Notes: generated by a model not told the origin, from the letters alone. A stretch of 64,000 bases of DNA from Bacteroides intestinalis (GCF_003464595.1 NZ_QRZF01000002.1:124001-188000), one strand, 5' to 3'. Shown: positions 38,631-47,663, numbered from the stretch's first letter. Made by a program: numbers and translations.

Positions 38631-38669
38631 AAAAAGGCAGTAATCCTTGCGAGGAAATACTGCCTTTTT
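38631..38669. terminator. Hairpin terminator in the gene-free region
   Basis: The stem AAAAAGGCAGTA / TACTGCCTTTTT has a further CCT/AGG inner pairing around the loop TGCG and T-rich flanks on both strands. Confidence 0.75.
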
Positions 38670-39043
38670 ATCTTTTATACTCGTTATTATTTGGAGTATA
38701 AGTTTTCTGAATTCGCTATAATCAGTTCAGATGGTTTGGGAATAAGCTATCAGTGATTATATGTTTGATATCCGGTTTTTCTGAAATTATTGTCATATTT
38801 GTTCGCTTAATAATACTTTGCTGTAAGGATATTGTGGTATTCTTCAGAATAAAACGTGCCGGAAAATGCATTCCGGTAAGTTCCGAGAAAAGAAAAGGTA
38901 AGTTTTTCCATTAGCTAAAGTTTTAGGTTTATGTTAGAGTTCTATTCTTAAACTTCTACAAAGATACTACATCAGAAAGGTGAAGTCAAGTGTTTCAACC
39001 CTCATTTTAAATCGTTTTTCTATTTATGATGCTAATCTTTTGA

Positions 39044-39613
39044 TTAATAGTATTTTTCAATTCCGCCAAATCCTGCTATTGTTTTATTGTCTTTCGTTTT
39101 GCTAATGAAGTTGTTTAACCGCTTCTCAAATTCTTCAGGACGTTTTCTTGCGGCTTCGATGTACGCTATTCGGATCCGCTTATATGCTTCGGAAAATGGT
39201 TGATAGTTTTTCCATACCGTTTCATCTTCTTTCAATTTATCAATTATATCATTGGGAAAAATGAAAGGTTCAGATAAAATGCTTCGCGTTTTATCTTCAA
39301 ATTTTGGGTGTATCATTTTATTTTCCAATAGCCACTTAAGTCTTTCTTTGTTGGCTTGTGAGTAAGTACTTTTAGGATTTCTGGGTGTGAAACGCTGAAT
39401 TTTATGATCTTTGTCAAGTGGTTTTGTTGTGCTGTCAATCCAATCGAAGCAAAGGGCTTCTTCAACAGCATCATTGTATAAAATACCTTTTTTACCTGGT
39501 GACTTATAGGGAAATACAAACCATATTTCACAGGAGGTTTCAAAGTTGTCCATTAACCACTTTCTCCAATCTTCTCGATTTTCAAAATACTTTATTTTAT
39601 TTTCTGTAGTCAT
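39044..39613 (-). CDS. YdeI/OmpD-associated family protein
   Basis: A 189-residue soluble cytoplasmic protein. The N-terminal region (FENREDWRKWLMDNFETSCEIW, and YNDAVEEALCFDWIDS with its acidic/aromatic core) and the basic FTPRNPKSTYSQANKERLKWL segment are typical of the YdeI/OmdA family. The C-terminal helix KRIRIAYIEAARKRPEEFEKRL matches the OmdA (PF13376) region. Some relatives are linked to bacteriocin or peptide resistance, but the biochemical activity is unknown. It is monocistronic, with 375 bp to the next hairpin. Confidence 0.82.
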   Translation of the reverse strand: MTTENKIKYFENREDWRKWLMDNFETSCEIWFVFPYKSPGKKGILYNDAVEEALCFDWIDSTTKPLDKDHKIQRFTPRNPKSTYSQANKERLKWLLENKMIHPKFEDKTRSILSEPFIFPNDIIDKLKEDETVWKNYQPFSEAYKRIRIAYIEAARKRPEEFEKRLNNFISKTKDNKTIAGFGGIEKYY

Positions 39614-40015
39614 AACAGGTATTCAAATTGATCATTTTATAGCTTTACTTTCTTGATAATGAAGCATCTTGTTAATTTCCGTTTAGCCTCAGCAATTTCT
39701 GTATGTAGTGCAATTACTATTCTCCACGATAGTAATATGCAGGCTTCGATAGTTTAACGGTTTATTACAGCTGCCAAAAATACTAAATCTTTGAGAAAGT
39801 CCTCCAATTATCTCTTAAAACCTTTACCCTGATTCGATTGAACTTAGCCAAAGGCTTGATATGAATCTTAATTTATGCTTATGAGGCCACTAATTCATAT
39901 TTAAAGTTACCGGAGCAGATGATATCATATATTTGTTGAGTTGTCTTATGCAGTATTTTACAATTTCTTGCATTTCTTAAAAGGTGAGACTGCTTACACA
40001 CTAAAAAACTAAAAT
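39614..40015. other. Intergenic stretch of about 400 bp
   Basis: It separates two divergent genes. I found no ORF, strong hairpin or convincing -33/-7 pair. CAAAAATA at 39775-39782 reads TATTTTTG on the minus strand and is a weak -7 candidate for the YdeI-like gene. Confidence 0.5.
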
Positions 40016-40549
40016 ATGAAAAACAAGCTATCCGTTTTACTGGCACTACTTTTTTTGCTTTGTACGGCAATGTGCTGCGAGGAATTTGAGGAATACATTC
40101 CCTGTCAGGTGACCTTAACCGGAATAGGTAAGGTGGAACACTTGGATAATGCCGGAAGCGTGCCTGTTGCTCCGGTGGGTGGAGTGGTATCTCGCCAGGC
40201 ATATATGTTGCGGATACCCTTGGACTTTGAATATGAGAAAGAGATTGTAGAGGGAACATATTATGAATACATCCTGACTGATACCATCGCCAATATACAG
40301 ATTATCTCACTTACCGCTTATGATGAATCCCATCCTGCCGGTACGGATGTGAACGAACTTTTCATGGACTATCCTTTGCGTCAGGAGGATCAATTGACAG
40401 ATTATAAATACGGTTATATGTATGGGACTGTTTTTTATAAGATACCCCGTACACTTCCTCAAGCCGGAGTGCATCGGTTTAAAATCGTAGTGACGACCCG
40501 CAAAGGGGAAGAGTTTACCAAAGAAACGGATGAGATCACCATGCAATAA
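40016..40549 (+). CDS. Small lipoprotein of unknown function
   Basis: A 177-residue protein with a lipoprotein signal peptide (hydrophobic 5-18, then TAMCC; one of two adjacent Cys is the lipid anchor). The mature part is probably all-beta (VTLTGIGKVEHLDNAG, AYMLRIPLDFEYE, HRFKIVVTTRKGEEF) and ends ETDEITMQ. I do not recognise the family with certainty. It is 11 bp upstream of an outer-membrane beta-barrel-like gene on the same strand. That pairing suggests a common transcript and perhaps an envelope partnership, but no function can be assigned. Confidence 0.7.
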   Translation: MKNKLSVLLALLFLLCTAMCCEEFEEYIPCQVTLTGIGKVEHLDNAGSVPVAPVGGVVSRQAYMLRIPLDFEYEKEIVEGTYYEYILTDTIANIQIISLTAYDESHPAGTDVNELFMDYPLRQEDQLTDYKYGYMYGTVFYKIPRTLPQAGVHRFKIVVTTRKGEEFTKETDEITMQ

Positions 40550-40560
40550 ATGAAGAGGCA

Positions 40561-41283
40561 ATGAGGAAGCTATTTATCACTTTGCTGGCAGTGGGACTGC
40601 TGAGCATTATGGGCGGACAGGCACAAAATAGAAATTCACGTCATCAGCTTGACTTAACCACCGGAGTATCCTTTCATTTTCAGAGTGGGGAATCCTGGAT
40701 TTCTTCTTCTCCTGTTCCCGTCATGAGCTTTGCTTATACTTTCTATGTACTTCCACACTGGGGAATCTTCTCTTCCATGAGTTCAGCCCCTCTCATCAGA
40801 GAAGGAAATGGGAATAAGTTGAGAAAACCTTATGAAAATGACCATTTCGTAAAAGATGCGTATGACTTTGATGATGGGATCGGTTTATCTATGGCTTTCG
40901 GCATTGCCTACCGGCTGAATAAACCGGTATGGGATTTACAGTTGCGCTTGGGATATTACATGGTTGATGCAGAGGAACATTCTTCTCATTTTTATGTGAA
41001 AGAAAAGAATTCCAATGTAGTACGTTGGATTAATTATGATCAGTCATTCTCCATAGAACCCGGTGGTTTAATGAGTGCTATTCAGACTTCGGCTATGTTG
41101 TCGAGGCGTATCTGGCGCAAACTCCATTTTTCGGTGGAGGCAAAATATATCTTCCTCCCTGAACGGGCTACGCAGACTTTTGAAAAGAGAAACCTGCTGA
41201 CAGGAGAGATTGAGGATAGCTACTCGAAACGTGTACGTGTGCACTATCTGGAGATGGCATGCGGAATTAGCTGGCATTTATAA
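40561..41283 (+). CDS. Predicted outer-membrane beta-barrel protein
   Basis: A 240-residue protein with a signal peptide (MRKLFITLLAVGLLSIMGGQA-QN). The mature part has alternating hydrophobic/polar strands with aromatic ends (HQLDLTTGVSFHF, MSFAYTFYVL, LSMAFGIAYRL, LQLRLGYYMV, HFSVEAKYIFL) and ends in a strand YLEMACGISWHL, as expected for a small 8-10-stranded barrel. No enzymatic motif is seen. It starts 11 bp after the lipoprotein gene and converges with the exporter operon, leaving 3 bp between stop codons. Confidence 0.7.
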   Translation: MRKLFITLLAVGLLSIMGGQAQNRNSRHQLDLTTGVSFHFQSGESWISSSPVPVMSFAYTFYVLPHWGIFSSMSSAPLIREGNGNKLRKPYENDHFVKDAYDFDDGIGLSMAFGIAYRLNKPVWDLQLRLGYYMVDAEEHSSHFYVKEKNSNVVRWINYDQSFSIEPGGLMSAIQTSAMLSRRIWRKLHFSVEAKYIFLPERATQTFEKRNLLTGEIEDSYSKRVRVHYLEMACGISWHL

Positions 41284-41286
41284 TCT

Positions 41287-42882
41287 TTATACCATATCGT
41301 CTCCCGTCTTCACCACAGCCACTTTCAGAGTCTTATGGAAAGGGATGAAAGCGGAAACCACTGCGATAACCAATGCGGCAATCAGCAGATAGCCGATTAC
41401 AGTCTTGATGCCCAGTAGCAGACTCTGTTGCTGAAGCGTGGAATAAAAGTTATTGGCGGCTAACTGGCTGGCTTCATCGTATCCGTGTCCCTGTGCCAAG
41501 GCACTGTTCATGGCTTGCGCATAGCGGGAGGAAGCCAGTGGATTGGTGAGTGTCATGTGCTCCGAAAGGGTGTTCATCCCCTTAATTTGTAAGTAATAGA
41601 GCAGGTTACTGAAAAAAGAAGCGGATATTGCCGGAGCCAGTACAGAGCGGAGGGATATCAGAAAGAAAGCGTTAGACAGCATGAGCTTAGGATCCAAATC
41701 TTCTACTACATATACACCGAAGGCTATGAAAAGAGTCATCATCCCCAGTCCGCGGAGGAAAACCGGAAAGTAAAGCATCTCGTAAGTGGAGTAGGGCGTG
41801 ATGCCGAAGTAGAGGATGACCAGATAGATGACGTAGCAGAACATTCCTCCGGAAATGAGATAGCGGAAACGCCATCGCTGCCATCTGAACCACCAGAAAC
41901 AGATGATGGCTCCCACAATGAATCCCGGTATAAGCATCAGGCTGAGCGAATTGGCATGTACGCTGTCTACGCGGATAATGCTGTTCAGATAATTGGTAAT
42001 CAGGGAACTGCTGGCACTGAAAAACATGACCAATACCATGAAAGTGTATCCGATGATGGATTTATGGTGATGGAGTGGTTTCAGGCTGACGTACGGCTTC
42101 TCCTGGGTCCGTTGCCGATGGACGAAAAGGTAAATCAGTATGGGGATGGCAATCGTATAAATCCGTATTTTGGGAGAGGAGAACCAATCTAATGTCTTTC
42201 CGTAGGTAAATATGTAAATACTGAAAAGCAATGCAGCAGCTATGATAAACATGCTTCTTCCGTCGATTTCTTTGTAAGGGATGCGCATGGGGCGCTTGGC
42301 ATACCGGAAAAACAACAGGATAAAGATAATGGCAATCAGCATCAGCAGGATTGTAAAGTAATACATGTACTGCCACTGATAGTAATAGGCCAATTGTGCC
42401 GTCAGCGCCATGGATATTTGTCCGCCGGAAAATACGATGGGGTAGAAGTAGGCGTAGAACTCGCTACGCACATTCTTCGGACTGAAAAACGGGCGTACCT
42501 GAATAATAAACTCCAACATAATGAAAGCTTTCAGGAAGCCGATGAAGAAGCTGCATATAATGGTGATGTCCATATTGCCAACCTGGGCGCAGATGTAGCT
42601 GAGAAAGATTTGCAGGATCAGGTCGGTAAGCAGCATCGTTTTTGGAGTGGCGATCGCACGAATCTTAGGAATGATGGGATAAGCTACCGCCATACCTGCC
42701 GCTGCCGCATAATACCCCATTGTGATGTCTTCGCTGAGTATCCCGAGGGTACTGCTGACTTCCAGCATGCTTCCCGTATAGGTTCCGTTGAGCATAATGA
42801 TAGGGAACATCACCACGAACATAGTGACGATACCCAGCCATTGCGGTACCCAGGGACGGAGTGGAAGGTTTAGTTTTACCAT
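41287..42882 (-). CDS. MFS exporter of a tripartite efflux system (EmrB-like)
   Basis: A 531-residue inner-membrane protein with about 14 hydrophobic segments, starting WLGIVTMFVVMFPIIMLNGTYTGS. It is a divergent DHA2/EmrB-type transporter as found in Bacteroidetes: the usual LDxTIVNVALP in helix 1 is replaced by LNGTYTGSMLEVSSTL. It also has a periplasmic loop (residues 440-495) rich in Gln/Ala. It is preceded by membrane-fusion, TolC and MarR genes on the same strand, so it should form a proton-driven pump spanning both membranes. The substrate (drug, bile acid or fatty acid) is unknown. Confidence 0.87.
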   Translation of the reverse strand: MVKLNLPLRPWVPQWLGIVTMFVVMFPIIMLNGTYTGSMLEVSSTLGILSEDITMGYYAAAAGMAVAYPIIPKIRAIATPKTMLLTDLILQIFLSYICAQVGNMDITIICSFFIGFLKAFIMLEFIIQVRPFFSPKNVRSEFYAYFYPIVFSGGQISMALTAQLAYYYQWQYMYYFTILLMLIAIIFILLFFRYAKRPMRIPYKEIDGRSMFIIAAALLFSIYIFTYGKTLDWFSSPKIRIYTIAIPILIYLFVHRQRTQEKPYVSLKPLHHHKSIIGYTFMVLVMFFSASSSLITNYLNSIIRVDSVHANSLSLMLIPGFIVGAIICFWWFRWQRWRFRYLISGGMFCYVIYLVILYFGITPYSTYEMLYFPVFLRGLGMMTLFIAFGVYVVEDLDPKLMLSNAFFLISLRSVLAPAISASFFSNLLYYLQIKGMNTLSEHMTLTNPLASSRYAQAMNSALAQGHGYDEASQLAANNFYSTLQQQSLLLGIKTVIGYLLIAALVIAVVSAFIPFHKTLKVAVVKTGDDMV

Positions 42883-42894
42883 CAGTGGACTTCC

Positions 42895-43962
42895 TTATTT
42901 TCTCAGTGCTTCGGTTTCTACCATCATGCCTGCGCGGAGGCTTTTCATCTCTTCGGGAGTGGCGTCGTCCAGCTCGATGCGAACGGGAATGCGTTGCTGC
43001 ACTTTGACGAAGTTGCCAGCGGAGTTATCAGTCGGAACCAGGGCGTACTTGGAACCGGTTGCTTCGGATATGGCGGTAACAGTGCCGTGAAAGATATGCT
43101 CGCGGAAAGCATCGACCTTGATGCGTACTTTCTGCCCGATGTAGATGTGGGAAATCTGCGTTTCTTTGTAGTTGGCGGTAATCCATTTGTCGTTGCCCCG
43201 TACAAGATAGGAGATGGTTTGCCCGGCTTGTACGAATTGTCCCGGTTCGAGGGTGCGGCGCCCCATATATCCGTCGTAAGGAGCGGTGACTATCGTATAA
43301 GAGAGATTCAATTTTGCCATATCCAGATCCGCTTCTTTGCGAAGGATATTCGCTTCGATGCCGGTAGATTTTTTACTTGTTTCGGAGTATTGGGATTTTG
43401 CCGCTTCCTTTTGTTGCAGCAGGGCCTGATAGCGTGCTTGGGTTGCTTCGTAGGCGGTTTTTACCTGTTCATATTGTTGCTGGCTGACGGATTCTTCGGC
43501 AAGCAGGTTGGCATAGCGGCGATAATCCTGTTCCTGCTGCCAGAGCTTGGCCTTGGTTTCTGCAATGTTGGCTTCCTGAATGGCTACATTTACTTGCGAG
43601 GTCTGAATGCCGGAACTTAATACGTCTTTTGCACCTTTTGCATCCATCAGGGCAGCTTCTGCATCCTTTACTTTGATGAGGTATTCCCGGTTGTCAAGAA
43701 TGAGAAGGGTGTCTCCGGCATGCACGGGCTGGTGCTCCGTGAAGCGGACTTCCTTGATATAACCCGAAGCGCGGATATTGAGCGGAGCTATATACTGGTC
43801 TACTACGGCATCATTGGTGATTTCGTAATGGACGTATTTCCAGAAGTAATTGATTGTCCATGAAATTCCCGCCAATGCAAGGAGGATACATACCGTATTG
43901 AGGGTGATATTCCTTATTCTTAATCTCTTCAGTTGCTTATGTTTCTTTTGTAATTCGGACAT
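42895..43962 (-). CDS. HlyD/EmrA-type membrane fusion protein
   Basis: 355 residues. One N-terminal transmembrane helix (residues 17-38) is followed by a biotinyl-lipoyl half motif (INIRASGYIKEVRFTEHQPVHAGDTLLILD), a long alpha-helical hairpin rich in Gln/Ala/Lys (about 90-200), the second lipoyl half (LSYTIVTAPYDGYMGRRTLEPGQFV) and a beta-barrel domain (WITANYKETQISHIYIGQKV). It links the inner-membrane exporter to the TolC-like channel in the periplasm. It lies 12 bp upstream of the exporter gene and 37 bp downstream of the TolC-like gene. Confidence 0.94.
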   Translation of the reverse strand: MSELQKKHKQLKRLRIRNITLNTVCILLALAGISWTINYFWKYVHYEITNDAVVDQYIAPLNIRASGYIKEVRFTEHQPVHAGDTLLILDNREYLIKVKDAEAALMDAKGAKDVLSSGIQTSQVNVAIQEANIAETKAKLWQQEQDYRRYANLLAEESVSQQQYEQVKTAYEATQARYQALLQQKEAAKSQYSETSKKSTGIEANILRKEADLDMAKLNLSYTIVTAPYDGYMGRRTLEPGQFVQAGQTISYLVRGNDKWITANYKETQISHIYIGQKVRIKVDAFREHIFHGTVTAISEATGSKYALVPTDNSAGNFVKVQQRIPVRIELDDATPEEMKSLRAGMMVETEALRK

Positions 43963-43999
43963 AGATTACAATTGTAAATTAAAAATTAATAATTAAAAA

Positions 44000-45325
44000 T
44001 TAAAGCATGCCGCAGGTTCGCTGTAATTCATAGTAAGTGTAAATGGCCTGCGTACGGGCAACGGTCAGTTGCAGTTCAGCATCCAGCCGCACGCTGCTTG
44101 CATCCAGCAGGTCGGTGAGGATGGAAAGCTGGTTCAAGTAGCGGTTTTGCACAATCCGGTAGTTTTCTTCTGCCTGGCTGACAGAGAGCTTCAGGGCTTC
44201 TATGCGGTTCAGGGCCTCTTTATGGCGGGTGTAGGCAGTTCGGATCTGAATACGGACGTTCTGCATCAGGAGTTCTTCGGCATACTTTTGAAGTTGTACC
44301 GTCTGCCGGGCTTCGTGCATCTTGTGCTTATTCTGATAAAGAGACGACAGGTTGTATGAGAGGCTGAGGCCGATGTTCCAGTTGTTGTTGTACATGTCAG
44401 CCAGCGTAGTGCTGAGTGGGCGTGCAAGGGTGTTGCCCGCATGCAGTGACAGGCTGGGAAGGTAGTTTGCTTTAGTCAGCCGGATATCGTTTTCTGCCAG
44501 CAGGGTTTGTTGGCGGACAATTTGCATGCCCGGATAGTTGTTGTAGGCTAATTGTACATACGTATCATAATCAGACACACTGACGGCGGTATACAGTAAA
44601 GTGGTGTCCGGTGCTATCAGTTGTGATTCGTCCAGTCCCAGCAGAATATCGAGTTGTTGCGAAGCTATGGAGATGCTGTTGTCGGCTTCCTGATAGGCCA
44701 GGCGGTCGTTGGTCAGTTGCAGTTCACTGCGGATTTCATCATTGCGGGTGACTATGCCTTCTTTTTTCATCCGACGGATATCTTTCAGTCGGTGTTCGGA
44801 CTCTTCGATGTTGCGTGCCAGCACTTCCCGCTGCTTGTAGTAACTGAAAAGCGTCATGTACTGTTGCAGCAGTGCCAGCTTGATTTCGGCTTCGTTGTCG
44901 GCACTGGTTAGGGCGGCTATTTGCTCTTTAAGTTCGGCCTGATGTATTTGGGCCTGTATCCTTCCTCCCTGGTAGAGGGGTTGCGTCAGGTTGATATTAT
45001 AGTTTTGTGACCAGTCCGGCGTTTCGGGGCGCACGGGGTGTGAAAGTCCCCGCTGAAAGATGACGGGCTGGCCTATGATTCCGGCGCTGGCACCTACTTG
45101 GATATCTGGCAATCGGTCTGTGTATGCAGACTTCTTTTGGTCGTTATAAATAACCTCTTGTAGTTTGCTCTTTTTAAGTTGAAGACTGTTTTCTGTGCCA
45201 AGATGGAAAAGTTCGTCTACGGATAATAGATGCGCATTCTCCTGAGCGGTTAGCCACAGCGGAGCTACAGCAAGTATGTGAATGAGCAAGAGGCGAAGAA
45301 AATTAGAACTGGTTGAATATCTCAT
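44000..45325 (-). CDS. TolC-family outer membrane efflux channel
   Basis: 441 residues with a signal peptide (hydrophobic 9-26, LTA-QEN). It has the two-fold TolC repeat: helix-strand-helix units with NLTQPLYQGGRIQAQI in the first half and GLSLSYNLSSLYQNKHKMHEA in the second, and long coiled-coil helices (RIQIRTAYTRHKEALNRIEAL). It would form the outer-membrane/periplasmic tunnel of the pump. Its start overlaps the end of the marR-like gene by 23 bp, so the regulator and pump are cotranscribed. Confidence 0.94.
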   Translation of the reverse strand: MRYSTSSNFLRLLLIHILAVAPLWLTAQENAHLLSVDELFHLGTENSLQLKKSKLQEVIYNDQKKSAYTDRLPDIQVGASAGIIGQPVIFQRGLSHPVRPETPDWSQNYNINLTQPLYQGGRIQAQIHQAELKEQIAALTSADNEAEIKLALLQQYMTLFSYYKQREVLARNIEESEHRLKDIRRMKKEGIVTRNDEIRSELQLTNDRLAYQEADNSISIASQQLDILLGLDESQLIAPDTTLLYTAVSVSDYDTYVQLAYNNYPGMQIVRQQTLLAENDIRLTKANYLPSLSLHAGNTLARPLSTTLADMYNNNWNIGLSLSYNLSSLYQNKHKMHEARQTVQLQKYAEELLMQNVRIQIRTAYTRHKEALNRIEALKLSVSQAEENYRIVQNRYLNQLSILTDLLDASSVRLDAELQLTVARTQAIYTYYELQRTCGML

Positions 45326-45743
45326 AGAGTGTCTCTAGTTGATTGGAACATGCGTTTAGGTTCTCTATTCCCATCAGTTGGCCCGTCTGGGTATAAAAAT
45401 CCTTGATGAGCGGGCGTACACGGTCGGATATCTCTTCTCCTGCGGGAGTGAGGTACACAAGTCGGTTACGGCGGTCGTTAGGGTCTTCCTGGCGCATGAT
45501 CCAGCCTTTCTTTTCGAGGTTTGCCATCAGATTAGTCATGCAAGCTTTGTCTTTGGCTGTCTTTTCGGCTAATGCCTGCTGGCTGATTCCTTGTTCCTGC
45601 CACAGGGAACTCAGTACTTGTAACATTTCAAAGGTGATATCTATGTTATTGCGTTTCAAAACGCGTTGCAGAGCTTGGCGGAATGCCATGCGGGTTCTTA
45701 GCATTTGCTGGATAAGCCCGCGGGATGAATTGTAATTCTCCAT
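45303..45743 (-). CDS. MarR-family transcriptional regulator of the efflux operon
   Basis: A 146-residue winged-helix repressor from the ATG at 45743 (MENYNSSRG). The longer frame to 45851 would run through the promoter and operator and is rejected. The DNA-binding part is visible as LSSLWQEQGISQQALAEKTAKDKACMTNLMANLEKKGWI, only part of which is the recognition helix, and the wing DPNDRRNRLVYLTPAG has the conserved D-R-R. It is the first gene of the operon. A 22-bp palindrome overlaps its promoter, the typical arrangement for autorepression released by a small ligand. Confidence 0.93.
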   Translation of the reverse strand: MENYNSSRGLIQQMLRTRMAFRQALQRVLKRNNIDITFEMLQVLSSLWQEQGISQQALAEKTAKDKACMTNLMANLEKKGWIMRQEDPNDRRNRLVYLTPAGEEISDRVRPLIKDFYTQTGQLMGIENLNACSNQLETLYEIFNQF

Positions 45744-45771
45744 TGCTACGTTGCTTTTTATTTTTCGGGCG

Positions 45772-45804
45772 CAAAGGTAGAGCTTTTTATTGGAATTAGT
45801 CAAA
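45772..45804 (-). promoter_or_regulatory. Promoter of the MarR-efflux operon
   Basis: On the minus strand TACCTTTG (45779-45772) matches the -7 box and lies 28 bp before the start codon; TTTG (45804-45801) lies 21 nt upstream. The -33 box is inside the palindromic operator. Confidence 0.65.
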
Positions 45805-45816
45805 TGTTTGACTAAT
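45795..45816. promoter_or_regulatory. MarR-type palindromic operator
   Basis: A perfect 10-bp inverted repeat ATTAGTCAAA / TTTGACTAAT is separated by 2 bp (22 bp in all). It covers the -33 element, so bound MarR would block RNA polymerase. Confidence 0.8.
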
Positions 45817-45896
45817 ATTGTGAGGGGAGATTTGAAGAGCCTATATACCAAGCAACATTTTTTTTATACAATCTCTTACGGTGTAATGAGTATGAG

Positions 45897-45919
45897 TGGC
45901 ATGCCTTTTAGGCATGCCA
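45897..45919. other. Perfect 9-bp hairpin
   Basis: TGGCATGCC and GGCATGCCA flank the 5-nt loop TTTTA. It lies downstream of the beta-propeller gene and upstream of marR. There is no T tract, so a terminator role is uncertain. Confidence 0.45.
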
Positions 45920-45975
45920 GGCTATATAATGCTGAAGAGTAATCTCTGATGTAACTGTCCATGTATCCTATCCTT

Positions 45976-47112
45976 TTACTTCAGTTTACCCATAAATAAA
46001 ATATTATTATCCTCTGTGTCGATGGTGTCCAGCAATTCTTTTAACTGTTTACGGTCTTCGTCTGAGCAACTGCTCTCGGCAAGACGTTTCTCTATTTGAG
46101 TAATAAGCCGTCCTGGTTCATTCATCTGGTAGAACCATCCATTACTGAAATTGAATATAGGTGCCTCCATATGTCCGAAAAAGTCATTTATCAACTTGGC
46201 ATAATTTGAAGTTTGCTTTTCTTTGTTCACTGCTATAACGCCTTTGCCCCCCAACATGGCGGTCAGATAATAACCCGGCAACTCATTATAAATATGCAGT
46301 GGGATTTCGGATACTTCACCAAAATCCATTTTGAATTTGGGATGGATTTTGTTCGCATTCTTGTCATAGTGGAAAAGTGTGTCACAAGAGGACAACCAGA
46401 AACTGAATCCGGGAACATTATGGTAAGCAAATATATCCTGATTGAAATCTTTTTGCAAAAAGTTGGGAGTAGGTTTTAGTTCTTGTTTGAATGAACCGTC
46501 TTTGTCATATACTGCGGCGAGGAATTTCTCCTTATTGTTTTCAAAGGGCATGTGAATAATGGTGATGTCTCCATCGTCATCCACTTCTATTTTAGGCTTA
46601 CTTAACTTCTCTTTAGTAACAATCTCACGCACAAACTTCCCGTCTGTATTGTACACCAATATTTTGGGTAAGAAAGCAAAAGAAGCCAAATAAATTTCTT
46701 TCGTTTTCTCATTAATCACTTCATCATAAATAGACTGATTATATTCTTCCGGACCATTACCTATAGCACCGACTTGACATTTTAGCTTTCCATCATGAGT
46801 GAAAAGTAAGAAAGGAAGATTGTTTGATTGACGAATGCCTATATAATGGTCTGTAATACACAAACCATAACCTTTGAAGAAAGCACTATCTGAATTTTCA
46901 AAACGGACAATCTTAAACTCTTCTACTAGGTCACTTAGATTGATGTCAATCGTATTTTTTACTTGATCAAAATGGCAAACCGTCAAGGTATTGTCGGCAT
47001 CGGTTTCTACGAAAGTTAAAGTACCGTCACCTTTAGGGGATGTGCTGCAACTTGCCGTTACTAAAACTGTACACAAGGCTGCTGCGACTTTAAATCCTTT
47101 TATATTCTTCAT
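45976..47112 (-). CDS. 6-bladed beta-propeller lipoprotein
   Basis: A 378-residue protein with a lipoprotein signal (hydrophobic 9-20, ending VTASC at about 22). The mature part is a BF3164/6-bladed beta-propeller type: repeated blades such as FKGYGLCITDHYIGIRQ, LPFLLFTHDGKLKCQVG, EIYLASFAFLPKILVYNTDG and LAAVYDKDGSFK. It also has the strongly conserved signature GAIGNGPEEYNQ. These abundant Bacteroides lipoproteins have no settled function; binding of a ligand at the cell surface is a common guess. The gene lies 35 bp downstream of a TonB-C-domain lipoprotein gene, so the two may be cotranscribed. Confidence 0.85.
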   Translation of the reverse strand: MKNIKGFKVAAALCTVLVTASCSTSPKGDGTLTFVETDADNTLTVCHFDQVKNTIDINLSDLVEEFKIVRFENSDSAFFKGYGLCITDHYIGIRQSNNLPFLLFTHDGKLKCQVGAIGNGPEEYNQSIYDEVINEKTKEIYLASFAFLPKILVYNTDGKFVREIVTKEKLSKPKIEVDDDGDITIIHMPFENNKEKFLAAVYDKDGSFKQELKPTPNFLQKDFNQDIFAYHNVPGFSFWLSSCDTLFHYDKNANKIHPKFKMDFGEVSEIPLHIYNELPGYYLTAMLGGKGVIAVNKEKQTSNYAKLINDFFGHMEAPIFNFSNGWFYQMNEPGRLITQIEKRLAESSCSDEDRKQLKELLDTIDTEDNNILFMGKLK

Positions 47113-47147
47113 ATTTTCCTTATTTATTGAATTTTGTATTTATGTTT

Positions 47148-47663
47148 TTATATATATTGGGCTGCTATCGCTGATCTGTATTTAGAACGTACCGGGGTTT
47201 CATTTATCTTACCAGGAATAAATTTGGGCAATAATTTGAGTACTCTGATAAATTCTTTATCTATAGCGGGATGGATGCCTTCAACGATTATCACATCCGA
47301 AACGGTACCGTCTCGTTCTATCACCAAATCAACCGTTCCTCTGCCGTTTACAGGATCTATATCCGGATATTTGAAGTGTTTACTGATAAAATCCATAAAT
47401 TGGGAATTATTCAAAGAAGGAAATGCCCTTACTACTTCGGACTCTTCATAGATTTTATCCAAATCAATCTCTTTCCCTTTTCCGATGCTATCAATGGCAT
47501 AACCTTTTTCCTCAATAACTGTTGCAGAAGTCTCACCAGTTAATGTGTCACATGAAACTGGCTTTACATCAGCTTGTTTGGTCGATTTTCCGGTACAACC
47601 TATTGTAATTATGAGGAAAAAACATAAAAAACAATACCGTACATTCTTAATTACTGCTTTCAT
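47148..47663 (-). CDS. Lipoprotein with TonB C-terminal-like domain
   Basis: 171 residues with a lipoprotein signal (hydrophobic 10-22, IITIGC at about 23). The C-terminal 85 residues resemble the TonB_C fold seen in Bacteroides proteins: FKYPDIDPVNGRGTVDLVIERDGTVSDVIIVEGI is the pattern (P-x(n)-G-x-V-x-V-x-F-V-I), followed by LPKFIPGKINETPVRSKY, matching W/F-xPGkxnGkpV. Unlike a true TonB it has no long Pro-rich spanning region and is lipid-anchored, so it is unlikely to energise transport in the usual way. It lies 35 bp before the beta-propeller gene. Confidence 0.8.
   Translation of the reverse strand: MKAVIKNVRYCFLCFFLIITIGCTGKSTKQADVKPVSCDTLTGETSATVIEEKGYAIDSIGKGKEIDLDKIYEESEVVRAFPSLNNSQFMDFISKHFKYPDIDPVNGRGTVDLVIERDGTVSDVIIVEGIHPAIDKEFIRVLKLLPKFIPGKINETPVRSKYRSAIAAQYI

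Larger units (their letters stand above)
38401..38669 (+). ncRNA. Candidate small RNA transcript
   Basis: About 270 nt lie between a promoter-like element and a rho-independent terminator, with no ORF longer than a few codons on the plus strand. I recognise no known RNA family. The alternative is that the hairpin terminates the leftward YdeI-like gene, since it is T-rich on both strands. Confidence 0.3.
38138..39043. other. Gene-free stretch of about 900 bp
   Basis: No credible protein gene. It contains a promoter-like pair near 38366-38394 with the -7 element inside an inverted repeat, a 22-bp-period triplet repeat (38531-38596) and a terminator hairpin (38631-38669), annotated separately. 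A small hairpin CCGGAA/TTCCGG is at 38859-38876. The 3' part (38670-39043) shows nothing else I can name. Confidence 0.7.
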
